The translations under genes were made by a program, and so were the position numbers. Under the pieces are notes generated by a model. The model ran no database searches and was not told the DNA's origin. It worked only from the letters and a program-made list of their open reading frames with translations. This document shows, piece after piece, positions 21,740 through 34,103 of a DNA stretch of 64,000 bases; position 1 is the first letter of the stretch, and every line of letters begins with the position of its first letter. This DNA is from Mercurialis annua (taxonomy: Eukaryota > Streptophyta > Magnoliopsida > Malpighiales > Euphorbiaceae), in contig NC_065576.1 in assembly GCF_937616625.2 (NCBI RefSeq), positions 21,416,001 through 21,480,000 of the forward strand, given 5' to 3'.

Positions 21740-24700
21740 TTTGCTTTCAAACCAAGGCCATTTGCATGCTATGTTTTTACTCTGTTAAGGATTGTTGTAT
21801 CTTAGGAGCTACTCCGGATATAGGTTTCATGTCTTGTCTTTGAAACGTCATCTTTTAATTTTAAAACTTTCTGCCTATACCAATAGGAACATGTCGAGTC
21901 AGTCAATATGTTGTCTTGATTTGATGCTAATACCTTATACTATTGATGCAATCTCACTTGAGTGATTTTAGTTGCTTCTAATTTCTTGGGAAATCTTATG
22001 TTGGTAATTTTCCTAAATTCATACTTGGGTATGATGTTGTTTGATAAATTTTGGCTTTATGCTTGAAACGATTTTGAGTATATGGTATGGTTACAGTTAT
22101 TTTACATGATGCGTTGGATTGCTTTTGACTTATTAATAAAGTACATCTTGACTTTGGCCTCGATTGTTGATTTTAGATATGATCGTATGATGAGCTTCAG
22201 CCTTGTGTTTCTAGTAAAGAAATTTTGGGTTAAACTTTAAAACGTGTTTTATGGTCAAATATTGTTTGACCATATGTTGTTTTACGAGTTTTATTGAGGA
22301 AATTGTTTTATTCAATTTGTGTTTTGACAAAGAATCAGAAGAGAAGTTTGGTTTTTAATTATTTAAAAGTTTTTTTTTGATTAAATTGCCAGTAAAAAGG
22401 ATTTTCTTGTATTTTAAATTTTTGAAATTTACAAAATGGTTGTTTGAGATCAAAGATTTCTCACTTGAGTTTTTTAAATTACTGTTTAGCGGTTGGGTTT
22501 TGTTGAGCTCATAATTTTGAAAGGATGAAAATTTTATTTAAATATTTTTCATATTTACAAATATTTTTTAAATCGTTTTATAAACGGTTGTTTTGGGTTC
22601 GACTTGGGTCACCTGAATTTTGGAGTTGAGTTTGGTAGTTGTAATGACTCGGTTAACTCGATGGCTTTATAGATTGAGATACATTGAGAATTCTTTTAAG
22701 TAATGAAATTATATCAAGATATTTTTCTGGAAATTTTTTTTAACCATGGGGCTCAAGAAATTTGGATGTTTTGTGGTTGACTTTAAATTTCAAATTGAAT
22801 TTTGAAGCGTACTCTTGAAAGATGATTTATTACAAGTCTATTTGATACGAAAATTCGAGCTTGTTGTAGCATGTCTGGATTTTGTCTTTTAAGTATGTTT
22901 GAGTTAATTGTGTTCAATGGCATGCTTGCGTGGTTTATGGGTTATAGAATTCGTAATTTTTATTTTGATTTAATTTGCGTTGTGTATCTCGCAAGTTTGG
23001 TCGGAATACGTTGATTGTTTTGTTGTAACCCTTCGTGCAGAGTAGCACATGAGGAAAATTAAATTCATACGTTCTTTTGGCTTACCTTGATATTTTATTT
23101 GATCGTCAGGCGAACTTTTATTTAGAGCCTGTTTTGATCTAGTTTCAGCTTTGGGTTAAGGCAGGTTTGCTATACTGTTTTTGTGGATCGAGATCTTTGG
23201 GTTTTGATATCGAGAAAGATGAGGGAAGTATTCCCTTGGAATGGATGATAGTCTCTAATTATCCTGAAAAGAATATTTAAAATTCTAACTCGAGAAGATA
23301 GATCAGTGTATTAATACTCTAGTGTTTTTGTCAAAATTGGGCGATGCGAGGCGGGAACTGGTGGTAAGTTTTGTATAAATAGATGTGATGTGTTGTTTTC
23401 TCTAAATTAAGTTTCAGTTTATCTAGAGTTTTATTGGATATTAATTTATACTTGAGTTTTAGTGAAGATATCGTTTTGAATTGTTTTGGTGGTATCGTAT
23501 GATTTGATAGATTGTAAATAAGGAACTGGAGGAATATTTTAAGGTTGCGTTCGAGAATTTAGTTATGCTAAGTGCGATATATAGTTATATGTAGATTAGA
23601 AAACTTTCGTAGAAATTTACGATTTTGATTTGAGGATTGTTAGATTAAGGGATTTTGTTATACTCCATTTATGTACTTTTTACACTGGAAATTTAAAAGT
23701 AAGTTGTTTATATAGATTCCATTTATTCAAATGTTTCGGTATATAGATATAAAGGTCTTTTCGTAAACAAAGAGGTTTGCGTTGCTAAATTTTTACGTCC
23801 TGATGAAAAGAAAAGAATTTTATCAAATTTGATTTAAAAGGGGGAATAATAAATTTTTCGGTTGAACGATTTCTTCAAATCCTGTTTTTATTTAAGCGCA
23901 ACTTAAATTTTGGATGTTTTGAAACTTCAATGTGTATTTTGAATATGGTGGATTTTTCCATGGTTTGATTTTTACGAAAAAGGATAAGTTATTTTAGCAA
24001 GTTGATTTAAAGATAACATAAGTTTTGTCAGTTGAACTTTTTCATAAATTTGCAAACTTATTAATAAGTAAGGGGAATCTGCGAATTTAAAGATGCAAAT
24101 AGTTTGAAACTTTTTAGGGGTTTACAAAACTGATGGTTTTCCAATGGTAAAGGTACTTCGATTTTTTGATATATAAAAAGGAGGTGTAAAATGTTAAGTC
24201 TTTTAAAAAAATGGAAAATTTTGAATATAAAATGTTCTTTGTATTTGAAAATTTTATACTTCCATAAGTTTGGTTTTTTAGCATAACTAACAATACGGTC
24301 GGGGTAAATTGGTTGTAGTGATTTCTTGTTGTATACGAGGTTATAGTCAATCGATGGAATAATTTTGAGAATTTAGATTTGATTTGAGTATATGAACTAG
24401 TTGATTTGAAAACAAATCTGATGATTGTGTTTGGTGAGTTTCAACAAAAAAGTTGGTTGGTCGACACTGTAGATTGAGGGTTTAATTGTTGAGAGTTTTG
24501 ATATCGTTTTGTTCAAATATTAAAATCTTTTTGTATGAAATAAAGTTAAGTTTGTGAGACATAGTTAGTATGTAAGTTGATGATTAGATGCTTAGATTAT
24601 TACGACCTATTTTATTTTTGAATGATTGGGGGAATAACTAGGATTGGAATTTTGTTGCGAATCTGGAGATTCTGTTATCATGAGTTAAGTTTTCGTATTC

Positions 24701-25220
24701 TTTTGAATGACGGTAATAGTTTTGTGTTTATGATTCACGAAGTTAATGGTATTATCGAAATTGTGTTAATCGTTGGACAAATGATTCAAGTAGTTGTTGT
24801 TTTTGGCTAAAATATTATTTAGTTGGTGTGGAGTATTTTTATCGATTGCTTTGGGTATCGAGCTCGTTATAAGTGGATAAGTGAGTAGGTGTTGTAGATA
24901 GCAAGATTTTATCAGCTTGTGTTTTCAATACCCTGTATGAAACGATAGAGTTTGGAATTGTAAGAACTATAGTTGAGCTTAGGGATTGTTATTTCACTTT
25001 GATAATGTGGAGTTAGTAATCATATAGATTTAAGTTAGTTTTGGAAGCCAACTTGTTAAAGAGTATTTATGGCTCTGAATTGGATTATTCACATTATGTT
25101 GATTGATTGATCGTTGGGGCACTAATTTGTTAGAATCAGAATTTTGCGCATAAGTGTGTTGTGACCCTTTAAGTTGCGAGTCAGTTTCAGATTTAAAAAT
25201 TTGAGGTCGAGTTTTTCATA
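21740..25220 (+). other. Non-coding interior of element B
   Basis: The stretch is about 3.5 kb, A+T-rich and T-biased on the plus strand. All open frames are under 80 codons and none shows a retroelement domain. ATGTCGAGTCAGTCA at about 21892 sits where a gag start would be expected, but the frame closes within a few codons. A block near 22600-22665 (GGGTTCGACTTGGGTCACC..GACTCGGTTAACTCG) is a diverged copy of the LTR motif at 20458, so part of the interior derives from LTR sequence. TGTATAAATAG at about 23374 is TATA-like but isolated. Confidence 0.6.
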
Positions 25221-25508
25221 GGTTGGGGAGAATGTAGTACCCCATATGTTTTCGGCGTTTTTCGTCTTGTGTTGACCTTTCCGAGTGGAAATGTTTTTTG
25301 GAGTTATCATTGCGAGAGATTCAAAGTTTCGTTCTAGATTATTCTAAGTTTTTCAATTAAAACTTTGGTGGGAGAGTTTGTTTTCCCTCGTTGATGTCAC
25401 CTAGATTTGGTGTTATCGTTTATGTCAAGTGAAAGTTAGTGTTATTACTTTTTGTGACCATTTGAGATTGTTTAGTGTATGACTTGTAGTATTGAGTTAT
25501 TGTTCGAG
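25221..25508 (+). mobile_element. Second polypurine tract and LTR-like start inside element B
   Basis: GGTTGGGGAGAA (25221-25232) followed by TGTAGTACCCCATATG (from 25233) has the exact layout of a Ty3 polypurine tract and LTR start, as at 34714-34726. The LTR-like sequence is interrupted by the copia element at 25514 and appears to resume at 34104. It never reaches the normal LTR end, so it is a truncated LTR captured inside element B. Confidence 0.6.
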
Positions 25509-25943
25509 GAACATGTTGGTGCAGCGGGACGTGAGGGTCTGAATCGTATATTTCAATTCAAAATTGGAATTCCAAAAATTCAGATCCAAAAATTGATCAT
25601 ATCAATAACAAATGGATCGTCGTATCATCTAGTAATTAAAGCACGCATCTATAAACCGTAAGAAGAATACCTATGTCGATTCTCCAATGATTCTTGTAGT
25701 CCCGATAGTACGGTGACCTCAAGCTCGTCCACACGAGTATGCGTCCGATTGAATCCTCGCCTTGAAGTAATCTGCAAGAGTTCCTCTTGCCGAGCAACCC
25801 TAAGCTCAAACTCTCGCCTCAATTACGTCTTTGCTAGGATGTACGAAAAACTTTCTCCAAGCTTTTCTGTGATTGATGACTACTTGAACTCCTTCAAATA
25901 TGGTCTCTTAAGTGTGGTGTGTTTTTAGAAGGAGCAAAGGTAA

Positions 25944-25955
25944 CCTCTATTTATA
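25944..25955 (-). promoter_or_regulatory. TATA box of the copia 3' LTR
   Basis: The minus strand reads TATAAATAGAGG, near-perfect plant TATA context. It lies directly downstream (minus-strand sense) of the minisatellites. Confidence 0.72.
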
Positions 25956-25976
25956 GGGCAGAGCTTTGCTTAAGAA

Positions 25977-26165
25977 TGCAACACCTCACATGCTAGGTTT
26001 CACACACAAAGCAAAGGTGTTGCCACCATTCAACACCTCACATGCTAGTTGTCACACACCAAGCATAGGTGTTGCCACCATCTGACACATCACATGCTAG
26101 GTGTCACACATCAAGCATAGGTGTTGCCACCTTCTGACACGTCGGATGCTAGGTGTCACACATAG
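25977..26165. repeat. Copia LTR minisatellite, about 50-57 bp unit
   Basis: About three and a half units contain CACCTCACATGCTAGG, CACACACCAAGCA and AGGTGTTGCCACC. The corresponding block in the other LTR is at 32525-32706. The older split LTR at 15765 has only about one unit (16230-16290). Confidence 0.85.
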
Positions 26166-26320
26166 ACATACATGACATCATCACATGACATCATCACGTG
26201 ACATCATGACATGACATCATCACATGACATCATCGTGACATCATCACATGACATCATTGGCATCATCACATGACATCATCATGACATTATCACATGACAT
26301 CCTCGTGACATCATCCTAAC
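26166..26320. repeat. GACATCATCACAT minisatellite
   Basis: Many tandem copies of a 10-13 bp unit, TGACATCATCACA and TGACATCATCG, including a TCACGTGAC form. TGACATCA resembles bZIP half-sites (TGACGTCA family) and CACGTG is a G-box. It lies upstream of the TATA box in LTR sense, so an enhancer role is possible. Confidence 0.85.
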
Positions 26321-27514
26321 CTGAATAAAATATAATTAGGTGCCTACTAATTTATAACTCTTACAAATTAGTCCCTAATTATATTTGTTTTTTCATCTTA
26401 GATTAATTTCCGAGATATGCTAGTATATATATAAAATCGATCTCTCGTAAACTCAATCGGTTGCAGACCCTATTGTGTGTGACTAACTAGGTTCACATCT
26501 ATATGGTAAAGAGAGTCATAAGAAACGCCTTTCTAATATTAAATAATTAAATCTCATTAATTATTAATTCCCGTAGATCGTGAGTGACGTCTAGCAACAT
26601 ATCACGACCCCCAAATAGATATGAATGTTTCGATGCATTCTTTATGAACCAATGTTCATAATTACCGTACACTCAAAATTCCCTTCATCTAAAATTTCGA
26701 TCTCGACTAGTGTCATGGTTAAGTCGAACACTGTTTGTCTTGATCATATGACCTCATCTCAGTTCTTATTCTTGATAAATATGACTTCCACTAGAAACAA
26801 CTTTCTAAGTAAGTCATATACACCTACGCAGGTTTTATCATCCATCAAGAACAATTTGAGATAGCATAGAATCTTTTCTCCGTTCATCCGGAGTGATAAA
26901 TCCTCTCTTGGTTAAACCCCTATCTCCATATACAACTAGCTAAAGCCAACACATCCCACGACCGTAACTCATGAAAGATCTAAGGATAAGGAGTATCAAA
27001 CTCTAATCACCTATATACAAGATAGTGTCACCGCAAGTCAAAGGACATATGTACAATTATGAACTAGATGACATTAAATTGACTTTGATGAAATACCATG
27101 TATAAGTCATCTAGCGTCACTTGTTCGACCCACTCAACATCTTGGGTGTCCACATGTTTATCCTGATCTCCATCAAGTAGTATGAGACTCACTACTTCCT
27201 ATAATTAGTAACTCCTTACTAATCAGGAGAATAAACAGAGGTGACAATCTTTCCGGGATAATACGATGCCCTTATTAGTAGGACCCCATCGATCGTGAAC
27301 TGTTATTTAGATCACTTGTATAATAGAATCTGTAACTCATATTCTTAACACCTTAAGAATAGATTCTATCACAATGTGATAAGGACAATACGTAATAAAT
27401 GAACACATAGTTGATGAGACACTTAGGTCAATTAGAACATATATAGCTTTGCCATTGGGATTAGTTCTACATATATACATGATCAAATGGCCCTAGGGCA
27501 CATACTACTAAAAA

Positions 27515-27525
27515 TCTCCCACTTG
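27515..27525 (-). promoter_or_regulatory. Polypurine tract of the copia element
   Basis: The minus strand reads CAAGTGGGAGA immediately before the 3' LTR. This is the usual copia plus-strand primer. Confidence 0.8.
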
Positions 27526-27699
27526 AACTAGTGCCATTGACAACTATATCTAAGCCCCATCTTCACAAGATGTAAATCTTAATGACTCTAAGTCATGGGC
27601 TTTGTCAGTGGGTCAGCCATGTTATTGGCTAATGTTATCTTTTAGAGAAAACATTTTCTCTTTCCAACACTTTCTTTAGATGATATGATAATGCCTTTC

Positions 27700-30600
27700 C
27701 TTATGTTTAGATAAGTTCTGAGACCCGGTTTCCTTTGCTAGGGCAGTAGCACCATTGTGGTCGCAGAAAAGAGGAACCGTCGACTTAATGGAAGAAAACC
27801 GTACTTAGTTCTATTAAGAACTATTTTGTCCAAACACCTTCTATTAGAACATCTCATACCATAATATACTCGGCTTATATAATGGAACCTGGAGTTGATT
27901 CTCGCTTAGATCACTTCTAGCTTACTACTCCTTCATTATAGATAAATATGAATCTGGAGATAGACTCTCTATCATCCATATCTGATTTATTAATCATAAT
28001 CTGTAAAACGGTCTACTTAAAAAACCTTGTTCTCCATTAGTTAAGACCATATCTTTAGTTCTTCATAAGTACTTAAAGATATCCTTAACGACCATCCAAT
28101 GTTCTCAACATGGATTTGATTGAAATTGATTAGTCCCACTAACCGCATAGACAAATTTCTAGCTTTGTAAGTGACAACACATACGTCAGACTAGCAATTG
28201 CCGAAGCCTATGGTATCTTTGCTAGATTCTTTCTTTCTTCAGAAGTCTCAGAAGACATTCCTATTCAAAGAAGAATTTCATGGCTAACTAGTATCAATCC
28301 TCTTAGAACTTCCATATTGAACTACTTCAATATCTTTTCTAAGAAGAGCCTGTAGGAGAAACCACTTATTCTCTTAGATCTATCTCCATAGATTCCAACA
28401 CTGAGAATATGAGCTACTTCTCCGAGGACTTTGATGGACTACGTATTAGATAAGCCAAAGTTTTACAGAAGTTAACATTCCGATATTATTATGTAGTAGT
28501 AATATGTTATCTAGATACAAGATCACAAAAGTGAGTCTGCTCCCACTAACCTTCTTCTTGTAAACATTGGGTTTATCATCGTTTTTAATAAATTCGTAAC
28601 TCCTTACGGCTTTATCAAGACGACGAATCTCGAAGCTTTGTTTCCATCCACTAGGGATCATTTTAGCTTACACGCCTTGGAACCTTCTTCGGATTCAAAA
28701 TGTTCGACTTGTTCCATATAGATATACTCCATTAAGGAATGTGGTTCTTACATCCATATGTCCAACCACAAAATCTAAATGTGTAGCCTTGGTAAGAAAA
28801 ATCTTGATGGACTTAAGCATGGCTACCGGCGATAAAGTGTATTCACAATACAACTTCTTGCCTCTAGCAAAACACTTTTGCAACAAGCCTAGCTTTAAAG
28901 GTCTCCATCTTTCCATTAGTACAAATTTTACACTTGAAGATCCATTTAAACCTTATTGGTATAATACCTTTGGATGGATCGACTAGCTCTTAAAATTTGG
29001 TTACTATAAATGGAATTCATTTCAGAATTTATTGCTTCAACCATTGTTTTAAGAATCTATATCATATATAGCTTCTAAATAAGTTGAGGGATCAACACTT
29101 GATATTTTTCTCCATGACTAAACCACTCTTGTTTATAATGCGGGAAAACCATATCTCTCTGGTGGACAAGATACTCTACTTGATCTTCGAGATGTTAATG
29201 TAGATACATCTTTTACTAACTCTAGCTCTTAGTGGATTTGATCAATCTTTATTGATTCATTATTTTATTGGTAACTAGATGACTCCTCATCTAATTCTAT
29301 ATTCCTTTCTCAGTGTCCCTCTTGAATAAACGCTTTATTAAGAAAGACTCCCACCGATAAACAACGATTGTTTGTTCGGTTTGAATATAGAAACAATATC
29401 ATAAACTATCTTTAGGATATCCAACATAACCTTTCCATGATTGATTTTGATTCCAAATTTATCGGATATCAGTTTCCTGATATGTTCCAAACAAATCTTA
29501 ACTTCCTTAAGACTTGATTTGATACCTTATCTCATAAGGTATCCATGGAGCGAATTTAGTTGGAATTCAATTTAGAATTTTATTTGCGGTAAGAAGTGCA
29601 TGACTCCAAACGAGATGGATAAATCACTATATAGCCCATTATTTATCGTATCAAGTCCCACATTGTACGATATCTCCTTCTTGACAGACACACCATTCAA
29701 CCATTGTGTTCCCAAGGAGTATGTTGAAAAATAATACCACATTTCTTTTAGGAACGTACCAAATTCTGTACTCAAGTATTCTTCCCTTTTCGATCACATC
29801 GTAAAGTTTTAATACATTTTCCAATTTGGTTTTCTACATCATTCTTGAAGTCATTTGAACATTTCAAAATTTTCATGTTTGTTCTTCATAAGACAAACTT
29901 AACTATATCGTGATAAATCATCGATGTAGAAAATGAAGTATATGTATCTACCTTGGTCCGTTTCTATAAACATACCATATACATCACTATGTATGATCTC
30001 TTAAACGGCCTTGGCTCTACCACTTTGTACCACAAAGAATGATCAGGTTATTTTGCCTTTAAGATACGACTCATAAGTCAGAAGCGATGCAAAATCTTGA
30101 TTGCTCAAGATTCCCATCCTATCTAACTTGTTAAGTCTATCTTTTGCAATATGTCCTAATCATAAGTGCCAAAATTGTTTAGAGATTTGATTACTTATGG
30201 TATTTATTTTAAAAACATATTTTGCATCAAACATCTTTAATTAAATAATAAAGACCATTTTATACATATCCACATCCAACTCCGTAGTATCATACATAAT
30301 ACTACAAACATCCTTTGTAAATAGAAAATCAACTACCAAATTTGTCATACAAATTCGGAGATGATATTCCTATATATATTGGGTAAGTACAAAAATCTTG
30401 TTTAAGTACAACTTATGTTTATTTAAGAAAATTGAAGTTGATCCTATAGCTCTTGTCGCAACGCTTGCGTCATTTCTGAGATTGAAGATTACTTCATCTT
30501 TTTCCTTTCTTTCTCACTTTTACTAAATCCGTAAAAGATAAACAAATGTGAGAATGAGCATCGGTATTCAATACCCAAGCTTTTAAATGAGCAATTGACA

Positions 30601-30700
30601 TTGGAACATGAGATAGACACATTCTTGATGGAATTGTCGTTCCTCCCGTCATTGCCCTTTAAGTATTCAGAATACTTAATGCAATTTCTATTTCAATGTC
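27700..30700 (-). pseudogene. Broken copia polyprotein (zinc knuckle to RNase H)
   Basis: Minus-strand fragments in family order: near 30620-30680 a zinc-knuckle end (NCIKYSEYLKG); 30542-30577 protease WVLNTDAHSHIC, with the catalytic D-T-G altered to N-T-D; about 30000-30120 the GAG-pre-integrase block (YESYLKGKIT, stop, SFFVVQSGRA); about 29830-29920 integrase DDLSRYS and LMKNKHENFEMFK; 29572-29750 integrase GTQWLNGVS and YSDLSISF; 28695-28916 reverse transcriptase SPVAMLKSI and MDVRTTFLNG; about 28625-28720 YMEQVEHFE; 28446-28661 YLDNILLLHN, where the family has YVDD; about 27720-27785 RNase H LFCDHNGATALAKE. Stops and frame changes separate nearly every block. It would have encoded the copying and integration enzymes, but this copy cannot make them. 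Confidence 0.9.
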
Positions 30701-32048
30701 TTTCGGTTTGAAAAAAGAAACACTTTCTTTTATTAACCGAACCGCCATTCAAATATTCCAAATATTTCAGGCAATGACTTATTTTGTCCTACATCTTAAC
30801 AAATGAAAACATTTTTCTTTGTTAACCGATGTGAATTTTTTTTTCGCAATAGCCTTGGAGGCATCTAAATATCTTAATCAAACAAAAATGATGTTAGACC
30901 ACTTGCCGATTACTATCGTGAATGTCACTTTAAAGAATTCTATTTAATCTTATTATCCCTTAGACAGCAAAGATCTCTAATTAGTATTCGTGTTATTTTG
31001 TGTATTTAACCATAATGATTTGGTCTTTATCAAAATGGCCTCCCACTATGTTTTTCGAATCCTACACTTCCAAAATAGGAAACGTGAATCTTTGTTGGAA
31101 AAGATTTCAAGCGGGTGATTGAATTCTTGTAGTCATTGTTCTTTCCCTCAGGTACGCCTAATTGCCGTTATTGGGATCACAATGTACTACAAATGAACAA
31201 CACTTGGTCATCATATCTCATATGAGGTTCAATCATTTCCAGCTCCTAATGTTTTCACCCTCAGATACCCATTGTTGTTATTGGGTTTCAGCATTAGTTA
31301 AGTTTAACCCATTGAATCAACTAAGATGTATCAATTTGAATAATACAAGACTCAGGTACGCCTAATTGCCGTTATTACCGTGTACTGTATCGATACACCC
31401 GTAACATCTCATGCTTAATAATAAACTCAACAACGGCCTCTTGACGATATCATCTCACCCCTATGTATCCATAGCCGACAAGATGATAACTCAATGCGTG
31501 TTAGTTTATTGCTCCAGTGGAGAGCCATTGATAAATCAATTAAATGATTAATCAATATAAACTTAATCTATTAACTTTTAGGAAGATTTCTTAGGGTCTT
31601 AAGTTATTCTGGTTTCACTAAGCACACAACACATTTTAGCATGCATCTCATACATATTAAAGCTAAAATGAATCATGCAATCACACATGTATGATCATGG
31701 ACTTCCTACGTCTCATTCTTTAGCCATAAAAGAATAAGCAAACTATTACTTGTTCCGTATGTTTTGTTGATGACAATATAATGCACAAGCAAGTCACGTA
31801 TTGTGTTAAATAATCACATTTGAAAAATTTCCAGGATAGATTGGAGGGTCACGAGCGGACCACTTAAGTACCAATCTCCTAGACAGAATTTAATCAAATG
31901 TAATTAATGTCACAATAGCGTTTCCTCGTTTTTTCAAACAAGACCTAAGCCCTCGGAATTATAAATTACATACCAATTAGTAATTCCTAAGTCCATATTA
32001 TTAATACATGCATTCAATCGTAAAGCTTTAATACTTGACGATACGGTG
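30700..32048 (-). pseudogene. Decayed copia gag and leader region
   Basis: By position this minus-strand stretch between the primer site and the zinc-knuckle remnant should hold gag. I see no convincing Gag motif; frames are short and interrupted. A tandem feature is present on the plus strand: CTCAGGTACGCCTAATTGCC occurs at about 31148 and again at about 31352, with CTCAGATACCCATTG at 31260, suggesting an internal duplication. Confidence 0.45.
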
Positions 32049-32060
32049 GCTCTGCTACCA
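32049..32060 (-). promoter_or_regulatory. Primer-binding site of the copia element
   Basis: The minus strand reads TGGTAGCAGAGC one base after the 5' LTR end, one change from the tRNA-Met complement TGGTATCAGAGC. It sets the element on the minus strand. Confidence 0.82.
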
Positions 32061-32491
32061 CTGTTGGTGCAGCAGGACGTGAGGGTCTGAATCGTATATT
32101 TCAATTCAAAATTGGAATTCCAACAATTCAGATCCAAAAATTGATCATATCAATAACAAATGGATCCTTGTATCATCTAGTAATTAAAGCACGTATCTAT
32201 AAACCGTAAGAAGAATACCTATGTCGATTCTCCAACGATTCTTGTCGTCCCGATAGTACGGCGACCTCAAGCTCATCTACACGAGTATGCGTCCGATTGA
32301 ATCCTCGCCTTGAAGTAATCTGCAAGAGTTCCTCTTGCCGAGCAACCCTAAGCTCAAACTCTCGCCTCAATTACGTCTTTGCTAGGATGTATGAAAAACT
32401 TTCTCCAAGCTTTTCTGTGATTGATGACTACTTGAACTCCTTCAAATATGGTCTCTTAAGTGTGGTGTGTTTTTAGAATGAGCAAAGGCAA

Positions 32492-32503
32492 CCTCTATTT
32501 ATA
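32492..32503 (-). promoter_or_regulatory. TATA box of the copia 5' LTR
   Basis: The minus strand reads TATAAATAGAGG, identical to the 3' LTR copy. It would drive the element's RNA toward lower coordinates. Confidence 0.72.
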
Positions 32504-32524
32504 GGGTAGAGCTTTGCTTAAGAA

Positions 32525-32903
32525 TGCAACACCTCGCATGCTAGGTGTCACACACCAAGCAAAGGTGTTGCCACCATTCGACACCTCACATGCTAGGTGT
32601 CACACACCAAGCATAGGTGTTGCCACCATCTGACACATCACATGCTCGGTGTCACACATCAAGCATAGGTGTTGCCACCTTCTGACACGTCGGATGCTAG
32701 GTGTCACACATATAGACATACATGACATCATCACGTGACATCATCATATGACATCATCATGACATCATCACATGACATCATCACATGACATCATCGTGAC
32801 ATCATCACATGACATCATTGTGACATCATCACATGACATCATTGACATCATCACATGACATCATCATGACATCATCACATGACATCATCGTGACATCATC
32901 CTA
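32525..32903. repeat. U3 minisatellite pair in the copia 5' LTR
   Basis: Two tandem blocks lie side by side. 32525-32706 has the CATGCTAGGTGTCACAC / GGTGTTGCCACC unit. 32717-32903 has the GACATCATCACAT unit, longer than the roughly 150 bp in the other LTR. Both sit immediately upstream of the TATA box in LTR sense. Length change between otherwise near-identical LTRs shows the repeats are still unstable. Confidence 0.85.
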
Positions 32904-34103
32904 ACCTGAATAAAATATAATTAGGTGCCTACTAATTTATAACTCTTACAAATTAGTCCCTAATTATATTTGTTTTTTCATCTTAGATTAATTTCCGAGA
33001 TATGCTAGTATCTATATGAAATCGATCTCTAGTAAACTCAATCGGTTGCACACACTATTGTGTGTGACTAACTAGGTTGACATCTATATGGTAAAGAGAG
33101 TCATAAGAAACGCCTTTCTTATATTAAATAATTAAATCCCATTAATTATTAATTCCCGTAGATCGTGAGTGACGTCTAGCAACATATCACGACCCCCAAA
33201 TAGATATGAATGTTTCGATGCATTCTTTATGAACCAATGTTCATAATTACCGTACACTCAAAATTCCCTTCATCTAAGATTTCGATCTCGACTAGTGTCA
33301 TGGTTAAGTCAAACATTGTTTGTCTTGATCATATGACCTCATCTCAGTTCTTATTCTTGATAAATATGACTTCCACTAGAAACAACTTTCTAAGTAAGTC
33401 ATATACACCTGCGCAGGTTTTATCAATCATCAAGAACAATTTGAGATAGCATAGAATCTTTTCTCCGTTCATCCGGAGTGATAAATCATCTCTTGGTTAA
33501 ACCCATATCTCCATATACAACTAACTAGAGCCAACACATCCCGCGACCGTAGCTCATGAAAGATCTAAGGATAAGGAGTATCAAACTCTAATCACCTATA
33601 TACAAGCTAGTGTCACCGCAAGTCAAAGGACATATGTACAATTATGAACTAGATGACATTAAATTGACTTTGATGAAATACTATGTATAAGTCATCTAGC
33701 GTCACTTGTTCAACCCACTCAACATCTTGGGTGTCCACATGTTTATCCTGATCTCCATCAAGTAGTATGAGACTCACTACTTCTTATAATTAGTAACTTC
33801 TTACTAATCAGGAGAATAAACAGAGGTGACAATCTTTCCGGGATAATACGATGCCTTTATTAGTAGGACCCCATCGATCGTGAACTGTTATTTAGATCAC
33901 TTGTATAATAGAATCTGTAACTCATATTCTTAACACCTTAAGAATAGATTCTCTCACAATGTGATAAGGACAATACGTAATAAATGAACACTTAGTTGAT
34001 GAGACACTTAGTTCAATTAGAACATATATAGCTTTGCCATTGGGATTAGTTCTACAAATATACATGATCAAATGGCCCTAGGGCACATACTACTAACAGA
34101 ACA

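Larger units (their letters stand above)
25514..27513 (-). repeat. 3' LTR of the copia element
   Basis: Plus-strand edge TGTTGGTGCAGCGGGACGTG; the other edge is ACTACTAAAA, where the right LTR has ACTACTAACA. On the minus strand the terminal TG has therefore been lost. It contains the TATA box and two minisatellites described separately. The identical but antisense 79-codon frame in both LTRs is a by-product of their similarity. Confidence 0.9.
25514..34098 (-). mobile_element. Complete but defective copia element, 8.6 kb
   Basis: Two LTRs of about 2.0 kb (25514-27513, 32062-34098) enclose a 4.5-kb interior on the minus strand. GAACA is duplicated at 25509-25513 and 34099-34103. A tRNA-Met type primer site lies beside the right LTR, and a polypurine tract beside the left one. 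Domain order on the minus strand is Gag zinc knuckle, protease, GAG-pre-integrase, integrase, reverse transcriptase, RNase H, the Ty1/copia order. Every domain is broken by stops or frameshifts. LTRs opening (minus strand) TGTTAGTAGTATGTGCCCTA, and their length, resemble the Angela-type lineage; that placement is tentative. Sampled LTR stretches differ by about 2-3 percent, less than the host element's LTRs, in line with later insertion. Confidence 0.92.
32062..34098 (-). repeat. 5' LTR of the copia element
   Basis: On the minus strand it starts TGTTAGTAGTATGTGCCC at 34098 and ends GCTGCACCAACA at 32062. It is almost identical to the 3' LTR, with small differences and a longer GACATCAT block. 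The terminal dinucleotides TG and CA are intact here. Confidence 0.9.

Noticed and set aside
22100..22220. Possible protease or reverse transcriptase remnant in the interior of element B
   Set aside because: Short words such as a DFGLD-like reading were seen, but stops follow at once and no second motif appears at the right spacing in any frame.
24114..24810. Several frames of 60-80 codons on both strands
   Set aside because: Isolated short frames in A+T-rich DNA with no domain, no partner frames, and no similarity to retroelement proteins.
26625..26864. 79-codon frame repeated almost exactly at 33210-33449
   Set aside because: It is present twice only because the two copia LTRs are near-identical. 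It is antisense to the LTR transcript and has no recognisable domain.
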